In this document: positions 4,939-7,823 of the stretch, piece after piece | Position numbering within the stretch: the stretch's first letter is position 1 | Layout: each line of letters begins with the position of its first letter | NCBI GenBank assembly: GCA_003132645.1 | Contig: PKYM01000364.1 | Span: forward strand, 4,154-11,976 | DNA length: 7,823 bases | DNA from: Actinomycetota bacterium | GTDB lineage: Bacteria; Actinomycetota; Thermoleophilia; UBA2241 | Reading direction: 5' to 3' | Program-made: the position numbers and the translations under genes | The notes under the pieces: model-generated | Databases searched by the model: none | Seen by the model: the letters and a program-made list of their open reading frames with translations, nothing else | What the model was told of the DNA's origin: nothing

Positions 4939-6138
4939 ATGAAGTCACATGCATCCCGGACAATGGGTCTCATGGTCGCGCTCGCCGTGGTTGCGGGGCT
5001 CGCGCTGGTGGCTGCCGCCTGTGGCTCGTCATCGCCGAGTTCCTCGAGCACGAGCGGCGCGGGGGGCTCCCCCATCAAGATCGGGTTCTTCGCACCCGAG
5101 TCGGGATTCGCCGCAGCCGACGGCGCCAGTGCCTATGACTCGGCGCAGCTCGCAGTCAAGGACCTGAACGCGGCCGGCGGCGTCAACGGCCGCAAGCTAC
5201 AGCTCGTCAACTACGACGACGCCAGCGACCCGAAGCAGGCTGTGACCATCGCCACGCGACTTGTGACTCAGGACAAGGTCACCGCCGTCGTCAGCGGCTC
5301 CTACAGCGACCAGACACTTGCCGTGGCGCCGATCTTCCAGCGCGACAGCATTCCCATGCTGGCCGCCTATGCCATCAATCCCGGCATTCCGGCCACCGGC
5401 GATTACATCTATCAGCAGGACTTCAACGGCATCGTCGAGGGCAGGGCCGGCGCCGTGGCGCTGGTCAACAACCTGGGCGCCAAAAAGGTGGCCATCGTGG
5501 CGATAAAGAACGACTTCGGCTCGTCGCTGGTGCAGGGTTTCACCGAAGCGGCCAAGGCGCTCGGCGCGACGATCGTCGCCACCGACTACAACCAGTTCGG
5601 CGAGAAGGATTTCACGCCGATCCTGTCGCGCGACAAATCCAAGGGCGCGACCGGTTTCTACATGGCCCAGTACTACACTGAAGGTCAGCAGTTCATCAAC
5701 GACTGGAACACCCTCGGATTCAAGTACCCCCTCGTCGGCACCGAGGGCATCGACTCCACTACCCAGTTCTTCCAGCCAGTCGGCGTCAAGGCGAACGGCT
5801 TGGTGTTCACGACGCCGTTCAACCGCGACAGCACCGAGGCCGTGGTGAAGAACTACGTCACGTCGTTCACGGCGGCCTACGGTCACGCTCCGGACATGGT
5901 CGGAGCGACCACGTATGACTCGTTCCTCGTGCTGGCGCAGGCGATGAAGGCCAAGGGCACGTCTCCGAGCCAGATCAAGGACGGGATCGCCGCCACCACC
6001 AACTTCGTCGGGACCACCGGCACGATCCAGAAGTACATCAAGGGACAGGTCGTCAAAGCCGTCGACCTGCAGATCATCAAGAACGGGGAACCACACCAGT
6101 ACGCTACTCTCAGCGACCCGGCACTGATCACTCCCTGA
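4939..6138 (+). CDS. Branched-chain amino acid-type (HAAT) ABC transporter substrate-binding lipoprotein
   Basis: The product has 399 residues, normal for LivJ/LivK-type binding proteins with a lipid anchor. The signal peptide ends in a VAAAC lipobox with lipidated Cys28, followed by a Ser/Gly linker (29-46). The mature part is a Peripla_BP_6 two-lobe receptor. Hallmarks are IKIGFFAPESG at the first strand, KDLNAAGGVNGRKLQLVNYDD, the loop S119-GSYSD before a helix (the usual place where the ligand's amino/carboxyl groups are held), FGEKDFTPIL, and YGHAPDMVGATTYDSFLVLA. ATG 4939 has an excellent ribosome binding site and directly precedes the signal peptide. The gene leads an operon with livH (40 bases downstream) and livM, so it is the receptor for that importer. 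The ligand could be Leu/Ile/Val, another amino acid, an amide or a small carboxylate; sequence alone does not say, hence no gene symbol. A short repeat, GATCA-CTCCC-TGATC (6126-6140), spans its stop codon. Confidence 0.93.
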   Translation: MKSHASRTMGLMVALAVVAGLALVAAACGSSSPSSSSTSGAGGSPIKIGFFAPESGFAAADGASAYDSAQLAVKDLNAAGGVNGRKLQLVNYDDASDPKQAVTIATRLVTQDKVTAVVSGSYSDQTLAVAPIFQRDSIPMLAAYAINPGIPATGDYIYQQDFNGIVEGRAGAVALVNNLGAKKVAIVAIKNDFGSSLVQGFTEAAKALGATIVATDYNQFGEKDFTPILSRDKSKGATGFYMAQYYTEGQQFINDWNTLGFKYPLVGTEGIDSTTQFFQPVGVKANGLVFTTPFNRDSTEAVVKNYVTSFTAAYGHAPDMVGATTYDSFLVLAQAMKAKGTSPSQIKDGIAATTNFVGTTGTIQKYIKGQVVKAVDLQIIKNGEPHQYATLSDPALITP

Positions 6139-6178
6139 TCTGCTCAGACTGCGGCGGGGGCCCGGCGCGGGGCGAACA

Positions 6179-7048
6179 ATGGTTCTGTCGAGCTTCATCA
6201 ACGGCATCGTGCTCGGCTCGCTGTACGCCCTGATCGCGCTGGGTCCCTCGCTGATCTACGGCATACTGAGGATCCTCGACATCGCCAACGTGGCCGGCCT
6301 CACGCTGGGCGCCTACACGGGGCTCAAGGTATTCGACGCCACGCACTCGCTCCTGGCGGGTCTGGTCGCAGGCATGGCGGCCTCTGCCGTGTTCGGGTTC
6401 CTGCTGCAGCGGTACCTGTACCGGCCCATCCTGGGCCGCGGCCCACTCATCCCGCTGATCGCGAGCATCGGCATGTTCATCGCCATGGAAGAGGTCTTCC
6501 GGCTGGTGTTCGGGCCCTACCCGCTCGACTTCCCCGCCAAGGTCCCCCTGCCCACCGTCCACATCGGTGGTGCCGTCGTCACGGGGGTCGAGCTCGTGAT
6601 CCTCATCGTCGGGGTTGTGGTGCTGGCGGCCACGTGGTTTACGTTGCGGCACACTCGCCTGGGCCTCGCCTGGCGGGCTACGTCGCAAGACCGGGAGACC
6701 GCGTCGTCCATGGGCATCAACACCGGTCTGGTGATAGCCATGATCTTCGTGATCGGCTACGCGCTGGCCGCCGCCTCCGGCGTGCTGCTCGGCGTGAACT
6801 ACAACACCGTCTATCCGACGATGGGCGACATCCCGGCCTACAAGATGCTGGCGATCATCGTCCTCGGCGGCCTGGGTAACCCCCTCGGCACTATCGCCGC
6901 CGCCATGCTGATCGGGCTGGTCGAGACGTTCGTGGTGGCCTACGTGGGCTACGTGCTGCCGCGCGACGCCGTGGCGTTCATCGTGCTGATTGTCATCCTG
7001 CTGGTACGGCCGCAGGGATTGCTGCCGGCGGAGAGTTTCCGGTCATGA
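6179..7048 (+). CDS. livH: Branched-chain amino acid ABC transporter permease LivH
   Basis: This is the first membrane subunit of the Liv-type importer, 289 residues, typical for LivH. The start FINGIVLGSLYALIALG and the segment LIYGILRILDIAN, then LTLGAYTGL, are the family's first two helices. The cytoplasmic loop that docks on the ATPase (EAA-like) is at about 160-181, GLAWRATSQDRETASSMGIN, followed by a helix ending in ALAAASGVLLG. The glycine-rich motif AIIVLGGLGNPLGTIAAA and the ending LLVRPQGLLP are diagnostic. About eight membrane segments are visible. ATG 6179 has only a modest purine-rich site upstream (GGGGCG), but the protein begins exactly where family members do. The gene follows the binding protein by 40 bases and overlaps livM by four bases (ATGA), implying translational coupling of the two permeases. 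Confidence 0.95.
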   Translation: MVLSSFINGIVLGSLYALIALGPSLIYGILRILDIANVAGLTLGAYTGLKVFDATHSLLAGLVAGMAASAVFGFLLQRYLYRPILGRGPLIPLIASIGMFIAMEEVFRLVFGPYPLDFPAKVPLPTVHIGGAVVTGVELVILIVGVVVLAATWFTLRHTRLGLAWRATSQDRETASSMGINTGLVIAMIFVIGYALAAASGVLLGVNYNTVYPTMGDIPAYKMLAIIVLGGLGNPLGTIAAAMLIGLVETFVVAYVGYVLPRDAVAFIVLIVILLVRPQGLLPAESFRS

Positions 7049-7823
7049 GTTACTGGATCGTCGTCGGCGTCACGGTGGTCATCTACGCGATCCTGACCGT
7101 CAGCCTGAATATCGTCGTAGGCTACGTCGGTCAGCCCAACCTGGCTCAAAGCGCCTTCTTCGGCATCGGCGCCTACTTCGCGGCGGTCTTCTCGACGCGC
7201 TACCACACGTCGTTCTGGTGGACGATCCCACTCGCCTTCGTCACGGCCGGAGCGGCCGGCCTGGCTCTTGGGGCCATCAGCTTGAGGCTGCGCGAGGACT
7301 TTCTCGCCATCACCACGATCGGGCTGAACTTCGTCGTTGTGGCCGTCTTTCAGTATGCGCCGTTCTTCGGAGGCGCCGTGGGCATCTACGCCATCCCGCT
7401 GCCGTCCATCGCAGGGCACCCGTTCGGCAACACGGCGTTTCTGGTCGTCGGTCTCGTGATGCTGGCATCCGTCATGGCGGTCAGTAAATACCTCGAGCAC
7501 ACGTGGTTCGGCGCCTCGCTCATGGCTATCAGGGACGACGAGACGGCCGCCTCGTCGATAGGCGTGCCAGTGGCTTCTTACAAGGTCATGGCCTTTGTGT
7601 TGAGCGCCGCCTTCGCCGGCATGGCCGGGAGCCTGTACGCTCCTTTCCTGAGCGTCGTGACGCCGACCAGCTTCGGTTTCACGGAATCGGTCGTCATACT
7701 CGCCATGCTGATCTTCGGCGGTCTGGGCACGATCCGCGGTGCGGTCGTCGGGGCGCTCATCCTGGGGTCGCTGCCCGAGGCCTTCCGGTTCATCTCCAAC
7801 TACCGGCTGCTCACCTTCGGCGT
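7045..7823 (+). CDS. livM: Branched-chain amino acid ABC transporter permease LivM (3' end outside the window)
   Basis: This is the second membrane subunit of the importer. The visible 259 residues lack the last few dozen of a typical 290-340-residue LivM; the frame is open to the edge of the window. Signature regions are NIVVGYVGQPNLAQSAFFG with IGAYFAA (22-47), LRLREDFLAITTIGLNFVVV, GGAVGIYAIPLP, the ATPase-docking loop at about 156-180 (GASLMAIRDDETAASSIGVP), SAAFAGMAGSLYAPF, and LIFGGLGTIRGAVVGALIL. The ATG at 7045 overlaps the livH stop codon (ATGA), with GGAGAG at 7030-7035 a little far upstream, so translation is probably coupled to livH. LivM pairs with LivH to form the membrane channel. 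The ATPases LivG and LivF are expected to the right, and many relatives carry them in the same operon. No frameshift or odd codon use was seen. Confidence 0.94.
   Translation, partial: MSYWIVVGVTVVIYAILTVSLNIVVGYVGQPNLAQSAFFGIGAYFAAVFSTRYHTSFWWTIPLAFVTAGAAGLALGAISLRLREDFLAITTIGLNFVVVAVFQYAPFFGGAVGIYAIPLPSIAGHPFGNTAFLVVGLVMLASVMAVSKYLEHTWFGASLMAIRDDETAASSIGVPVASYKVMAFVLSAAFAGMAGSLYAPFLSVVTPTSFGFTESVVILAMLIFGGLGTIRGAVVGALILGSLPEAFRFISNYRLLTFG

Noticed and set aside
944..5031. A 15-base identical string (GCCTGTGGCTCGTCA) at 944-958 and 5017-5031
   Set aside because: Both copies encode the same lipobox stretch (A-C-G-S-S) of two lipoproteins under the same codon bias. Shared function explains it without a recombination or attachment site.
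6139..6178. GC-rich gap between the binding-protein gene and livH as a possible attenuating stem-loop
   Set aside because: Only short four- to five-pair stems can be drawn and none dominates, so there is not enough to claim a processing or attenuation site.
5197..6207. A minus-strand open frame of about 336 codons opposite the binding-protein gene
   Set aside because: It is fully antisense to a well-conserved coding sequence and its translation shows no family motif. It reflects codon bias.
7045..7048. Four-base ATGA overlap of livH and livM
   Set aside because: This is a routine arrangement for translationally coupled permease genes.

Overview
The window is high-GC bacterial DNA, read here as a member of the Actinomycetota, possibly Thermoleophilia. 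This rests on the strong G/C bias at third codon positions, a GTG start behind a strong GGAGG site, lipoproteins with a short signal and VAAC/AAAC lipobox followed by a Ser/Ala/Thr-rich linker, and the actinobacterial style of the ThrE-family exporter. The phylum assignment is an inference. Nothing in the window (no rRNA, no marker gene) fixes the taxon.

Layout. (1) 9-740: a GntR/FadR-type transcriptional regulator with an FCD ligand-binding domain. (2) 869-1474: a small secreted lipoprotein with a triplicated 24-bp repeat in its linker, preceded by a perfect hairpin at 813-833. (3) 1655-3657: a probable two-gene operon, with a four-helix membrane protein of unknown function followed by a threonine/serine exporter (ThrE) family protein. 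A plausible sigma-70-like promoter and a structured leader lie in front. (4) 3709-4716: a graveyard of gene remnants. The 3' two thirds of a polyamine-type (PotD-like) binding protein gene lies on the minus strand, frameshifted and cut off at its 5' end. It abuts a plus-strand scrap of a surface-protein gene that carries an Ig/FN3-like strand motif and one FG-GAP/VCBS-like repeat. (5) 4939-7823: the start of a branched-chain amino acid (HAAT/Liv-type) ABC importer operon, with a substrate-binding lipoprotein, LivH permease and LivM permease. LivM runs off the right edge. The ATPase genes livG and livF would be expected just downstream.

How the genes work together. The lipid-anchored binding protein would deliver an amino acid or related carboxylate to the LivH/LivM channel. 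The ThrE-family protein would export small amino acids in the opposite direction, probably driven by the proton motive force. The FCD regulator at the left edge may sense a carboxylate metabolite, but its target cannot be read from the window because it is separated from the Liv operon by about 4 kb.

I found no convincing new multi-gene system. The parts most worth a second look are the chimeric remnant locus at 3709-4716, the uncharacterised membrane protein paired with ThrE, the unassigned lipoprotein, and two leader-region hairpins. No tRNA, rRNA, CRISPR array, insertion sequence or transposase gene was seen.
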